From Streptomyces tropicalis (GTDB lineage: Bacteria; Actinomycetota; Actinomycetes; Streptomycetales; Streptomycetaceae): a DNA stretch of 64,000 nt. This document shows positions 52,018 to 60,428 of this stretch, piece after piece. Made by a program: the position numbers and the translations under genes. Where the stretch lies: assembly GCF_029269835.1 (NCBI RefSeq), contig NZ_JARJBB010000013.1, forward strand, positions 111,440-175,439, read 5' to 3'. The notes below the pieces were generated by a model. That model ran no database searches. It was not told where the DNA came from and saw only the letters and a list, made by a program, of their open reading frames with translations. Each line of letters begins with the position of its first letter. The stretch's first letter is position 1.

Positions 52018-53235
52018 TCAGGGTTCCGGGTGGGGGCGGCGGGGCAGGCGGGGCAGTTCGAGGGCGGTGCGCAGCATGGGCAGCACGGGGGTGCGCAGGC
52101 CGATGGACAGGTCCTCGTACAGGCGGCTGCGGCCGTCGAGGAAACGCAGCAGGCGCTCCGCCGGGACCCGTGCGAAGAGCCGGGCGAAGAAGGCGGCGCC
52201 GTCGATGCGGCCGCTGTCGAGTCCGTGCAGCAGGACGGCGTCCATGGCCAGCGAGCGGGCGGAGTGCGCGGGCGGCGGCAGCGGGCGGCGTCCGGCCGCG
52301 AGGGCGGCGGCGACGGCCCGGGTCTGCCGCTGCACGGCGGCGAACGTGTAGCCGGTCGAGGGGCGGGTGGCGCCGCCCGCGGCGCCGATCCGGAAGACGG
52401 ACGGCCCGGTCTGCCGGGCGAAGGGGGCGTCCGTCATGGGGATCACGCCCGACTCGGTGCCGCGCACCTCGAACGCGCCCAGCCGCAGCACCTCCCCCGT
52501 GTAGTGGCGCAGCGCGGCCTCGTAGCGGTCGCGGGAGAGGACCCGCGGGGAGAACTCGGTGTACTCGACGAGGGCCTCCCGGCGGCTGGTGGGCAGCACG
52601 TAGCCGAAGGACAGGCCGTGCGCGGGCTGGGGGGTGCGGAAGTCCATCAGCTCGACCGTGCCCGGTTCGAAGACCTGCCGGTCGTGGCGCACGAACCAGC
52701 CGTGGAAGTGCTGGAGCAGGGTGGTGCGGGCGGCGGGCAGGCTGCCCAGGGGCCGGGAGTCGAACACCCAGCGGGCCCGTACCCGCACCGGGCGGCCGTC
52801 GAGTGCGGTGCCGGCGATCTCGGCGCCGCCCGCGACCCCCTCGACGGTGTCGACGCGGGCCTCGATCCGCACTGTGTGCGGGCTGCGGGCCACGGCCGCG
52901 CCGACCAGCTCCTCGAAGTCGTCGGAGCGGAGCATCTTGTAGCGCAGCGGGTCGATGTCGTCCTCGATGCCGGGTCCGCGGCGCGGACGGACGCGCAGCC
53001 TCCGCCAGCTCGCCGTGAGCGCCGCGTCGTAGGGGCCGGTGCCCTCCTCCCAGAAGCACCAGGTGCGGGAGGGCGGGCGCAGGGGGCCGGGCGGCGCGGT
53101 CACGAGGGCGACGGACGGGCGGCGGGGACCGGGCGGGCGCCGGGCCAGCCGGTGCGCCAGGGACAGGCCCGCGGCTCCCGCGCCGACGATCGCGACGTCC
53201 GTCTCCACGACGCCGGGTGCGTCCCCGTCGCTCAC
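52018..53235 (-). CDS. crtY: Lycopene beta-cyclase CrtY
   Basis: 405 residues. The nucleotide-binding DVAIVGAGAAGLSLAHRLA is N-terminal; SRTWCFWEE, FDSRPL, HGWFVRHDRQVFEPGT, MDFRTPQ and GAAGGATRPSTGYTF are the CrtY-type family blocks. It turns lycopene into beta-carotene using reduced flavin. GTG at 53235 opens the minus-strand unit; the 270-bp region upstream is shared with crtE. Confidence 0.93.
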   Translation of the reverse strand: MSDGDAPGVVETDVAIVGAGAAGLSLAHRLARRPPGPRRPSVALVTAPPGPLRPPSRTWCFWEEGTGPYDAALTASWRRLRVRPRRGPGIEDDIDPLRYKMLRSDDFEELVGAAVARSPHTVRIEARVDTVEGVAGGAEIAGTALDGRPVRVRARWVFDSRPLGSLPAARTTLLQHFHGWFVRHDRQVFEPGTVELMDFRTPQPAHGLSFGYVLPTSRREALVEYTEFSPRVLSRDRYEAALRHYTGEVLRLGAFEVRGTESGVIPMTDAPFARQTGPSVFRIGAAGGATRPSTGYTFAAVQRQTRAVAAALAAGRRPLPPPAHSARSLAMDAVLLHGLDSGRIDGAAFFARLFARVPAERLLRFLDGRSRLYEDLSIGLRTPVLPMLRTALELPRLPRRPHPEP

Positions 53236-53255
53236 GTCTCCTCGCCCTCCTCACC

Positions 53256-53320
53256 CCGCGGGTTCCGTGTCCCGCGGGTTCCGCGCCGCCGCCCGGCGGC
53301 CGACACCGGAAGCATTCCGG
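53256..53320. promoter_or_regulatory. Operator-like repeats in the crtY-crtE divergent region
   Basis: CCGCGGGTTCCG occurs in tandem at 53256 and 53272 (16-bp period), and CCGGAA-GCA-TTCCGG (53306-53320) is a perfect inverted repeat. Both lie between the divergent starts of crtY and crtE, where light-dependent control of the carotenoid genes would be expected. Confidence 0.4.
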
Positions 53321-53505
53321 GTGGCGGGGCCGTCCGGATGCAGGGCGGGGGCGTGTCGGCGCCCGGGATCCCGTCCCCCGGCCCGGCGGGCCTCCGGGGA
53401 CCCGAACGGGCCCGGTGCTGTCGCGCGTTCGGCGCATCCGCCGACGTGACGGACGAGGAATGAGTTCAGACGTACGCCGTCGTGCTCACGGGAGAGGAAC
53501 CGGAC

Positions 53506-55146
53506 ATGCGCTCCAGTCAGGGGAAGGATCACCCCGCGGGCGAACCCCCGCCGGGGCCGTACCGCGCCGTCCGGCTCCTCGCCCCCGTGCAGGCATGCCG
53601 CGGCGAGCTTCCGGCGGACGGGGCACCCGCCGCCCCGGACGCCTCCGCTCCGGACGCCTGCGCCACGCCCGGCCCGTGCCAGGACCCCGGCGGCGCCGCA
53701 GGGCCGTACGCCTCCCGGACCGCCGCCCCGGGCCCGCCGCCCGCGGCCGGAGCCGGGTCCCCCGGCTCGTACCCGGCGAACGCCGGGGACCCCGGTGTGC
53801 CCGGGCCGTACGCGGAGGGACCCGGCGCGCCCGGGCCCGGTGCGCCCGGGCCGGACGCCGAGGACCTCGGTGAACCCGGACGGTCCGCCGCAGGCGCCGG
53901 TGCGTCCCGACCGTGCGCCGAGGGACCCGGTGTGCCGGGACCGTACACGGAGGCGCCCGGTCCGCACCTCGACGTCCCGGACGCGCGGGTCGTCGACGCC
54001 GACGTCGCCGGTGCCGTCGACCGCCATCTGTCCGCGCTGACCGCGCACCGGGTGGCACAGGCCGCCGGGCTGGACCAGGGCTTCGGGGCCGACCTCGCCG
54101 AGCGGGTCGCCCGATTCACGCTGGACGGCGGCAAGCGGATCCGCCCCCGGTTCCTGTGGTGGGCGCTGCGCGCCTGCGAGGGCGGCGGCGCCCCGCGCAC
54201 GGCCGCCGCCCTCGGGCTCGGGGCGGCCCTCGAACTCGTCCAGACGTGCGCGCTGGTCCACGACGACGTGATGGACGGCGCCCCGGTGCGCCGCGGCCGG
54301 GCCGCGCTGCACGTCGACGTCGCCGCCGGGAGCACCGGGATCACCGGGCCGCGGCGGGCGCGGGACTTCGGGACCGCCGTCGCCATCCTCGCGGGTGACC
54401 TCGCCCTGGCGTGGGCGGACGACGTGGTCGCCGAGACCGTGCTGGCGCCGGCCGCCGCGGGCCGGGTCCGCGGCATCTGGCGGGCGATGCGCACCGAGAT
54501 GGTCGCGGGCCAGTACCTGGACCTGCGGGGCCAGGCCTCCGCGTCGCGCTCCCCGGCCCACGCGCTGCGCGCCGCCTGCCTCAAGAGCGCGCTGTACACG
54601 GTGGAGCGGCCGCTGCGGCTCGGCGCCGCGCTGGCCGAGGCGGACGAGGCCGCCACGCGGGCCCTGTCGTCGGCCGGCCGCTGCGTCGGCACCGCCTTCC
54701 AGCTGCGCGACGACCTCGACGACCTCTTCGCCGACCCGCGGCGCACCGGCAAGCCGCGCGGCGGCGACATCCGCGAGGGCAAGCCGACGTACCTCCTCGC
54801 CGTCGCACAGGCCAGGGCCGGGGCGGCCGGGGACCGGGCCGCCCTGGACGTCCTGGAGCAGAGCGTGGGCCGCGCCGACCTGTCCGACGCCGACCTCGAC
54901 CGGGTGCGCGACGTCGTCGTCGCCACCGGCGCCCGCCGCGCGGTCGAGGAGAAGACCGCACGGCTCACCGCGCAGGGGCTGCGCCACCTCGACTCGGTCG
55001 CGCTGGAACCGCGCGCGGTGGGACGGCTGCGCGACCTCGTCGGCACGGTGACGGGGACCCGTCCGGGGCTCGGCGCTCCGCGCGCCGACGGCGGCCCGCA
55101 GCGTCCCCTGCGTCTCGCGGGCGGCTGCGGGGTGAGCGGCCGATGA
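53506..55146 (+). CDS. crtE: Geranylgeranyl diphosphate synthase CrtE with a long N-terminal extension
   Basis: 546 residues against a family norm near 350-400. The catalytic trans-prenyltransferase domain occupies about 165-530: GGKRIRPRFLWW, first Asp-rich motif VHDDVMD near 252, FQLRDDLDDLF as the second. It makes the C20 precursor of carotenoids. Residues 1-160 are Pro/Gly/Ala-rich, with imperfect GPYAEGPG/GPYTEAPG units, probably disordered and absent from usual homologues. ATG at 53506 has GAGAGGAA eight bases upstream; a GTG at 53482 is an alternative. crtI overlaps the stop as ATGA. Confidence 0.92.
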   Translation: MRSSQGKDHPAGEPPPGPYRAVRLLAPVQACRGELPADGAPAAPDASAPDACATPGPCQDPGGAAGPYASRTAAPGPPPAAGAGSPGSYPANAGDPGVPGPYAEGPGAPGPGAPGPDAEDLGEPGRSAAGAGASRPCAEGPGVPGPYTEAPGPHLDVPDARVVDADVAGAVDRHLSALTAHRVAQAAGLDQGFGADLAERVARFTLDGGKRIRPRFLWWALRACEGGGAPRTAAALGLGAALELVQTCALVHDDVMDGAPVRRGRAALHVDVAAGSTGITGPRRARDFGTAVAILAGDLALAWADDVVAETVLAPAAAGRVRGIWRAMRTEMVAGQYLDLRGQASASRSPAHALRAACLKSALYTVERPLRLGAALAEADEAATRALSSAGRCVGTAFQLRDDLDDLFADPRRTGKPRGGDIREGKPTYLLAVAQARAGAAGDRAALDVLEQSVGRADLSDADLDRVRDVVVATGARRAVEEKTARLTAQGLRHLDSVALEPRAVGRLRDLVGTVTGTRPGLGAPRADGGPQRPLRLAGGCGVSGR

Positions 55147-56684
55147 CGCGGACGCTCCCCGGGCGCACGGATCACGTGGTGGTCGTCGGCGCCGGGCTCG
55201 CCGGCCTGTCGGCGGCGCTGCACCTGCTCGGCGCGGGCCGCCGGGTCACGGTCGTCGAACGGGATCCGCAGCCGGGCGGCCGGGCCGGACGGCTGGAGCG
55301 CGGCGGGTACGCCATGGACACCGGGCCGACCGTGCTGACCATGCCCGACATCGCCGACGAGGCCTTCGCCGCGGTGGGCGAGCGGCTCGCCGACCGGGTG
55401 GACCTGATCCCGCTGCACCCCGCCTACCGCGCCCGGTTCGCCGACGGAAGCGCGTTGGACGTGCACACGGACGCCGAGCGGATGGAGGCGGAGGTCGCAC
55501 GGTTCGCGGGGGCCGCGGAGGCGGCGGGCTACCGGCGGCTGCGGCGGTGGCTGGAGCGGCTGTACCGGGCGCAGATGCGGCGGTTCGTCGACGCCAACTT
55601 CGACTCGCCCTTCGCACTGCTCCACCCGGACCTGGCCCGGCTAGCGGCGCTGGGCGGCTTCGGGCGGCTGGACGCGCGGATCGGACGCCATCTGAAGGAC
55701 GAGCGGCTGCGCCGGGTGTTCTCGTTCCAGGCGCTGTACGCCGGGGTCCCGCCGGAGCGGGCGCTCGCGGCGTACGCGGTGATCGCCTACATGGACACGG
55801 TCGCGGGGGTGTACTTCCCGCGCGGCGGCATGCACGCCCTGCCCCGGGCGATGGCCGGGGCGGCCGCGGACGCGGGGGCGGACCTGAGGTTCGGACGGTC
55901 CGTCACCCGGCTGGAGCGCAGCGGCGACCGGGTCACCGCGGTCGTCACGGCCGACGACCGCATCGCGTGCGACGCGGTCGTCCTCACGCCCGATCTGCCG
56001 GTGGCCTACCGGCTCCTGGGCCGCGCACCGCGCCGCCCGGTGCCGCTCACGCACGCGCCGTCCGCGGTGGTGCTGCACGCCGGATGCGACCGCACCTGGC
56101 CCGAACTCGCCCACCACACCCTGTCGTTCGGCCGGGCGTGGCGGAGCACCTTCCACGAACTGACGCGCACCGGAAAGCTGATGAGCGATCCCTCCTTCCT
56201 GATCACCCGTCCCACGGCCACCGATCCGGGGCTCGCTCCCCCGGGCCGCCATCTGCACTACGTCCTCGCGCCGTGCCCCAACACCGACATCGGGCCGGGC
56301 GCCGCCGAGTGGGGCGACCTCGCGCCGCGCTACCGCGACGAGATGCTCACCGAGCTGGAGCGCCGGGGGCTGACCGGCATCGGGTCGGCCATCGAGCAGC
56401 AGTGCCTGGTCACGCCGGCCGACTGGCACGCCCTCGGGCATGCGGCGGGCACACCGTTCTCCGCCGCGCACACGTTCGCGCAGACCGGCCCCTTCCGTCC
56501 GCGCAACCTGGTGCGCGGCACCGAGAACGCGGTCCTGGCCGGCTGCGGCACCACGCCCGGCGTGGGCGTGCCGACGGTGCTGCTGTCGGGGAAGCTGGCC
56601 GCCGCGCGCGTCACCGGAGGCGGGGGCCGGCGGCGCCCGGCCCGGCCCGCCGCGCGGCCCACGGCGGAAGGGGCGGCGTCGTGA
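55143..56684 (+). CDS. crtI: Phytoene desaturase CrtI
   Basis: 513 residues. FAD-binding VVVVGAGLAGLSAALHLLGAG and GGRAGRLERGGYAMDTGPTV are at the N terminus; AGVYFPRGGMHALPRAM and the C-terminal ENAVLAGCGTTPGVGVPTVLLSGKL are the CrtI family signatures. It desaturates phytoene to lycopene. ATG at 55143 overlaps the crtE stop, and its own stop overlaps crtB (GTGA). Confidence 0.95.
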   Translation: MTRTLPGRTDHVVVVGAGLAGLSAALHLLGAGRRVTVVERDPQPGGRAGRLERGGYAMDTGPTVLTMPDIADEAFAAVGERLADRVDLIPLHPAYRARFADGSALDVHTDAERMEAEVARFAGAAEAAGYRRLRRWLERLYRAQMRRFVDANFDSPFALLHPDLARLAALGGFGRLDARIGRHLKDERLRRVFSFQALYAGVPPERALAAYAVIAYMDTVAGVYFPRGGMHALPRAMAGAAADAGADLRFGRSVTRLERSGDRVTAVVTADDRIACDAVVLTPDLPVAYRLLGRAPRRPVPLTHAPSAVVLHAGCDRTWPELAHHTLSFGRAWRSTFHELTRTGKLMSDPSFLITRPTATDPGLAPPGRHLHYVLAPCPNTDIGPGAAEWGDLAPRYRDEMLTELERRGLTGIGSAIEQQCLVTPADWHALGHAAGTPFSAAHTFAQTGPFRPRNLVRGTENAVLAGCGTTPGVGVPTVLLSGKLAAARVTGGGGRRRPARPAARPTAEGAAS

Positions 56685-57700
56685 CCCGGCGGGAACTGGA
56701 CGCGGCGGGCATCACCGATCCGTCGCTGCGGGCGGCCTACGACCGGTGCCGTGCCCTCAACGCGCGGCACGGCAGGACGTACTTCCTGGCCACCCGGCTG
56801 TTGACGGTGGAGCGCCGTCCGGCGGTGCACGCCCTGTACGGCTTCGCCCGCTGGGCCGACGACATCGTCGACGCCCTCGACGCCGGGGAGTCCCCGCAGC
56901 GCCGGGCGCGGGAGCTGGACCGGCTGCGGGCGGACCTGGAGGCGGGGCTGCGCGACGGCCGCGGCGCCGAGCCCACGGTGCGGGCGCTGGCGGACACGGC
57001 CCGCCGCTACGGCATCGACCACGCCCACTTCCGCGACTTCATGGCCTCCATGCGCAGCGACCTGGAGGTCACGGACTACGCCACCTATGCCGACCTGCAC
57101 GGGTACATGCACGGGTCGGCCGCGGTGATCGGCCTGCAGATGCTGCCGGTGCTGGGGACGGTGGTGCCGCGCGAGGAGGCCGCCCCGCACGCGGCCGCGC
57201 TCGGGGTGGCCTTCCAGCTCACCAACTTCCTGCGGGACGTGGGCGAGGACCTGGACCGCGGCCGGGTGTACCTGCCCGCGGACCTGCTGGGGGCGCACGG
57301 CGTGGAACGGGAGCTGCTGGTCTGGAGCCGGGACACGGGCCGCCCGGACGCCCGCATCACGCGGGCGCTGCGGGCGTTCGAGGACCTCACCCGGGGCGTG
57401 TACCGGCAGGCGGCGCCCGGCATCGCGATGCTCGACCCGGTGTCCCGGCCGTGCATCCGGACCGCGTTCGTGCTGTACGGCGGCATCCTCGACGCGGTCG
57501 CCGCCTCGGGGTACGCGGTGGTGCGGCGGCGTGCGGTGGTGCCGCGCCGGCGCCGGGCCGCCGTCGCGCTGGACGGACTGGCGCGGGTGGCCGGGGCGCG
57601 GCTCGCGGCCCGCCACCGGCCCGGTCCCGGGGAGCCGCCGCCGGGCCGACCGGATCCGGCGCCGTCCCCGTCCGCACCGCTGCACCAGGAGGTCGCGTGA
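56681..57700 (+). CDS. crtB: Phytoene synthase CrtB
   Basis: 339 residues. Squalene/phytoene synthase signatures: TYFLATRLLTVERR, the first Asp motif WADDIVDALD, YMHGSAAVIGLQMLP and the second motif LRDVGEDLDRGRVYLP. It condenses two geranylgeranyl diphosphates. The last 45 residues are Pro/Arg-rich. GTG at 56681 overlaps crtI as GTGA and the stop overlaps the Rieske gene as GTGA, so crtE-I-B-Rieske is one coupled unit. Confidence 0.95.
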   Translation: MTRRELDAAGITDPSLRAAYDRCRALNARHGRTYFLATRLLTVERRPAVHALYGFARWADDIVDALDAGESPQRRARELDRLRADLEAGLRDGRGAEPTVRALADTARRYGIDHAHFRDFMASMRSDLEVTDYATYADLHGYMHGSAAVIGLQMLPVLGTVVPREEAAPHAAALGVAFQLTNFLRDVGEDLDRGRVYLPADLLGAHGVERELLVWSRDTGRPDARITRALRAFEDLTRGVYRQAAPGIAMLDPVSRPCIRTAFVLYGGILDAVAASGYAVVRRRAVVPRRRRAAVALDGLARVAGARLAARHRPGPGEPPPGRPDPAPSPSAPLHQEVA

Positions 57701-58737
57701 ACCGGCAGCCTTTCCCGCGGCGGGGCCGCTACCCGCTGCGGCTGCGCCGGCGCCCCGTGGCGTGGGAGCGGCAGCGGCCGACCTGGCGGGAGGCGCGGCC
57801 CGCCGTCATCACCCGGGCGCTGAAGGCGGCCCTGGCCCGGCCGTCGGGCAACTGGTACGTCGTGGGGGCGATCCGGTCCGTGCGCGCCGACCGGCCTCTG
57901 GCGCGCACCGTCGCCGGGCGGGAGGTCGTCGTCTGGCGGGACGCCGCGGGACGCCTGGTGGCCGGCCCCGGGATCTGCCCGCATCTGGGGGCGCCCCTCG
58001 CGGACAGTCCGGTGCGGTGCGGCACGCTGGTGTGCCACTGGCACGGACTCGCCCTGGACGGCTCGGCGTTCGCCGGCTGGGAGCCGCTGCCGGTGCACGA
58101 CGACGGCGTCCTGGTGTGGGTGCGGCTGGACGGGGCGGGCGGCGAGCCGGCGACCCCCGCGCCGCTGGTCCCGCCCCGCCCGGAGGCGTCCGGGGCGGTG
58201 GAGGCGGTCTACGTGGGGACGGGCGTCTGCGAGCCGGAGGACGTGATCGCCAACCGGCTCGACCCGTGGCACGGCGCCTGGTTCCACCCGTACTCCTTCG
58301 TGGACCTCACCGTCGTCGGTACGCCGTCCGGCACCGGCGGGGACCCGGGCGGCGAGGGCCGGGAGCCGGGTGGCGACGGTTTCGCGGTGGACGTGTCCTT
58401 CAAGGTCGCGGGGCGCCTGGTCGTGCCGGTGCGGGCCGTGTTCACGGCGCCCGAGCCGCGCACCGTGGTCATGCACATCACCGAGGGAGAGGGACGGGGT
58501 TCGGTGGTCGAGACGCATGCGACGCCCCTCGGGCCGGACGCGCTGGGCCGTCCGCGGACGGCGGTGGTGGAGGCGGTGATGGCGGCGTCGGACCGCCGGG
58601 GATTCGCCGTGGCCCGGCGTGCGGCGCCGTTGCTGCGGCCCCTGATGCGGGCCGCGGCGGGCCGCCTGTGGCGCGACGACCTGGCCTACGCCGAACGCCG
58701 CTGGAGTCTGCGCTCCACGGGCCGCTTCCCCGGCTGA
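57697..58737 (+). CDS. Rieske [2Fe-2S] oxygenase-like protein of the carotenoid operon (DUF5914-like)
   Basis: 346 residues. A Rieske domain (about 45-145) has the cluster ligands in CPHLGAP and CHWHGLALDG (C-x-H and C-x2-H). The C-terminal half (about 165-340) holds a NRLDPWHGAWFHPYSF motif, where His and Asp could ligate a mononuclear iron, so it could be a ring-hydroxylating type oxygenase tailoring the carotenoid. Position in the operon after crtB supports this, but the reaction is unknown. In S. griseus this slot holds another gene (crtV), as far as I recall. GTG at 57697 overlaps the crtB stop. Confidence 0.82.
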   Translation: MNRQPFPRRGRYPLRLRRRPVAWERQRPTWREARPAVITRALKAALARPSGNWYVVGAIRSVRADRPLARTVAGREVVVWRDAAGRLVAGPGICPHLGAPLADSPVRCGTLVCHWHGLALDGSAFAGWEPLPVHDDGVLVWVRLDGAGGEPATPAPLVPPRPEASGAVEAVYVGTGVCEPEDVIANRLDPWHGAWFHPYSFVDLTVVGTPSGTGGDPGGEGREPGGDGFAVDVSFKVAGRLVVPVRAVFTAPEPRTVVMHITEGEGRGSVVETHATPLGPDALGRPRTAVVEAVMAASDRRGFAVARRAAPLLRPLMRAAAGRLWRDDLAYAERRWSLRSTGRFPG

Positions 58738-58773
58738 GCCGGGGAAGCGGCCGGGCGCCGGTGACCGGCGCCC
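58720..58773 (+). terminator. Two consecutive hairpins at the end of the crt operon
   Basis: A 15-bp perfect stem GGCCGCTTCCCCGGC / GCCGGGGAAGCGGCC (58720-58752) has the TGA stop codon as its loop, so it overlaps the end of the Rieske gene. GGGCGCCGG-TGA-CCGGCGCCC (58753-58773) follows at once. Confidence 0.8.
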
Positions 58774-58964
58774 GGCGCCCGGCATGCCGCACGGGCCGTC
58801 GGACAGGCGGCGTCCGCACACAGCAGGAACCGTCCCGTGCGCGCCCGGCGGGTCGCGGCGTCACCCGGGACGGCGGGCTGCCCTGCGGTGCGGCGCGGTC
58901 GTCCGGGGACGGCGGCAGCGGCACATCGCGGCGGGGCCTCCCCGGGACGGAAGGGCGCCCCTCG

Positions 58965-59216
58965 TCAGACTGCGGGGCCGCCCCGCTGCGGGGACGTGGT
59001 CCACAGGTGCCAGGCGGACCACAGCCACAGCAGTCCGAAGGCGGCGACCAGGGCGAGCAGGAGCAGGACCTGGCGGACGTCGGCGTCGTGTCCGAGCAGG
59101 GACACGAGCAGGGAGACGGTCCACAGGACCGTACCCGCCGCGTACACGCCCTGCATCCGCCGCAGTTGGCGTGCGTCCGGCCCGCTCGGTGCGAGGGGCA
59201 CCACCTCAGGAGTCAT
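58965..59216 (-). CDS. Small two-helix membrane protein
   Basis: 83 residues. Two hydrophobic segments (MQGVYAAGTVLWTVSLLVSLLGH and VLLLLALVAAFGLLWLWSAW) joined by DADVRQ. No known function; such proteins are common in streptomycetes. ATG at 59216 has AGGG three bases upstream; an ATG further up is in frame but has no ribosome site. Convergent with the crt operon. Confidence 0.65.
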   Translation of the reverse strand: MTPEVVPLAPSGPDARQLRRMQGVYAAGTVLWTVSLLVSLLGHDADVRQVLLLLALVAAFGLLWLWSAWHLWTTSPQRGGPAV

Positions 59217-59328
59217 GTCCCTGCCGGTACCCCGCAACGCCGCCGCCATGACCGCGCGGCGCCGTTCCGGATGCGCGCCCCGTACCGATCCGGCCACCCG
59301 GCACCCGCACGCGACGGCGGGGCCGGAA

Positions 59329-60240
59329 TCAGCGGCCCGGCCGCTTGCCGCTCCCGGCACCGGCGGCCGCGCCCGCCGACGCCCCCGCCAGGGTCTGCTG
59401 CGCCTGGGGCACCACACGGGTCAGCCGCAGGACGCCCCAGAGGATGAGCCCGGCCCCCAGCAGCTCGGGCACGACCCACCAGCCGGTGCGGACCTCCTCG
59501 CCGAACAGCGCGACGCCGAGCACCAGGCTGACCGTGGCGTCGCCGATGGTGAGCGCGGGCTGGGAGGCGGCGAGCGGACCCGCCTGGAGGGCGTTCTCGA
59601 GCAGCAGCAGCGCGCCGACCCCGACCAGGGCGAACCCGTACGTCTGCCAGGAGCGCAGGAAGGCCGCGAAGCCGGTGTCCGCGAGGGTCCCGGTGGCGGA
59701 CTTCAGCAGCGCCGCGGTGAGCGCGTTGCCGATCGCCGCGGCGGCGGCCAGGACGGCCGCCCGGAACAGCGCGGGCCGCCCGGGCCGGGCGACGGCGATC
59801 GCGGCGGCCATGGCTCCCAGGCAGACGGCGAGCGCGGGGACCCAGCGCACCATGGACGCCTGGTTCTCGGAGCCGGACGGGGCGGCCGACGCCAGCACCA
59901 GCGCCAGTCCGGCGACCACGCCGCCCACCGCCCACCAGCCCGGCCGCGGCATCCTGCGGTGCATCAGCGGCGCCGCGATAAGCAGGGCGCACGGCAGCTC
60001 CAGGATGAACAGCGGCTGCACCAGCGCCATCGGCCCGTTGATCAGGGCCAGCGCCTGGAACAGGGCGGCGCCCATCACGCCGGCGATGCCCGCGAGCCAG
60101 GCCGGCCGCCGCACCAGGGCGAGCAGCAGCCGGATCCCGCCGCCCTGGGCCACGGTCGAGGCCGCCTTGCGCTGGAAGGCGGTGCCGGCGGCGTTGCTGG
60201 CGGCTCCGACGACGGCGAAGCACGCGGCCAACACGATCAC
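59329..60240 (-). CDS. DMT-superfamily (EamA-like) transporter
   Basis: 303 residues, about ten helices in two halves, with GAALFQALALINGPMALVQPLF in the first and GDATVSLVLGVALFGEEVRTG in the second, the EamA pattern. The substrate is unknown. The last 25 residues are Ala/Gly-rich and cytosolic. The start is uncertain: GTG 60240 or GTG 60234, both after TAGGA, are preferred to the upstream GTG 60294. The divergent neighbour is the ferredoxin reductase gene. Confidence 0.78.
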   Translation of the reverse strand: MIVLAACFAVVGAASNAAGTAFQRKAASTVAQGGGIRLLLALVRRPAWLAGIAGVMGAALFQALALINGPMALVQPLFILELPCALLIAAPLMHRRMPRPGWWAVGGVVAGLALVLASAAPSGSENQASMVRWVPALAVCLGAMAAAIAVARPGRPALFRAAVLAAAAAIGNALTAALLKSATGTLADTGFAAFLRSWQTYGFALVGVGALLLLENALQAGPLAASQPALTIGDATVSLVLGVALFGEEVRTGWWVVPELLGAGLILWGVLRLTRVVPQAQQTLAGASAGAAAGAGSGKRPGR

Positions 60241-60365
60241 ATGTCCTACGATGCCCGACGGGACGCGGTCCCGCCGTCCGGAGCCGGCCGGCACCCCCGG
60301 GATCCGCCCGGTCCGCCGCTCATAAGATCCGTTGATGAGCCCATAGACCGGACCCGCGTACCAAC

Positions 60366-60398
60366 TTAGGTTTGCCTCAATTTAGGGTTGCCTTCGAG
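60366..60398. promoter_or_regulatory. Tandem DtxR/DmdR-like iron boxes
   Basis: TTAGGTTTGCCTCAATTTA (60366-60384) matches the 19-bp DtxR/IdeR/DmdR box TTAGGTTAGSCTAACCTAA at about 13 positions; an overlapping second copy TTAGGGTTGCCTTCGAG starts at 60382. It lies 31-63 bp before the ferredoxin reductase start, which suggests repression by iron. Confidence 0.5.
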
Positions 60399-60428
60399 TC
60401 GCCTGTCCTCGCTCGAAGGGAACTGATC

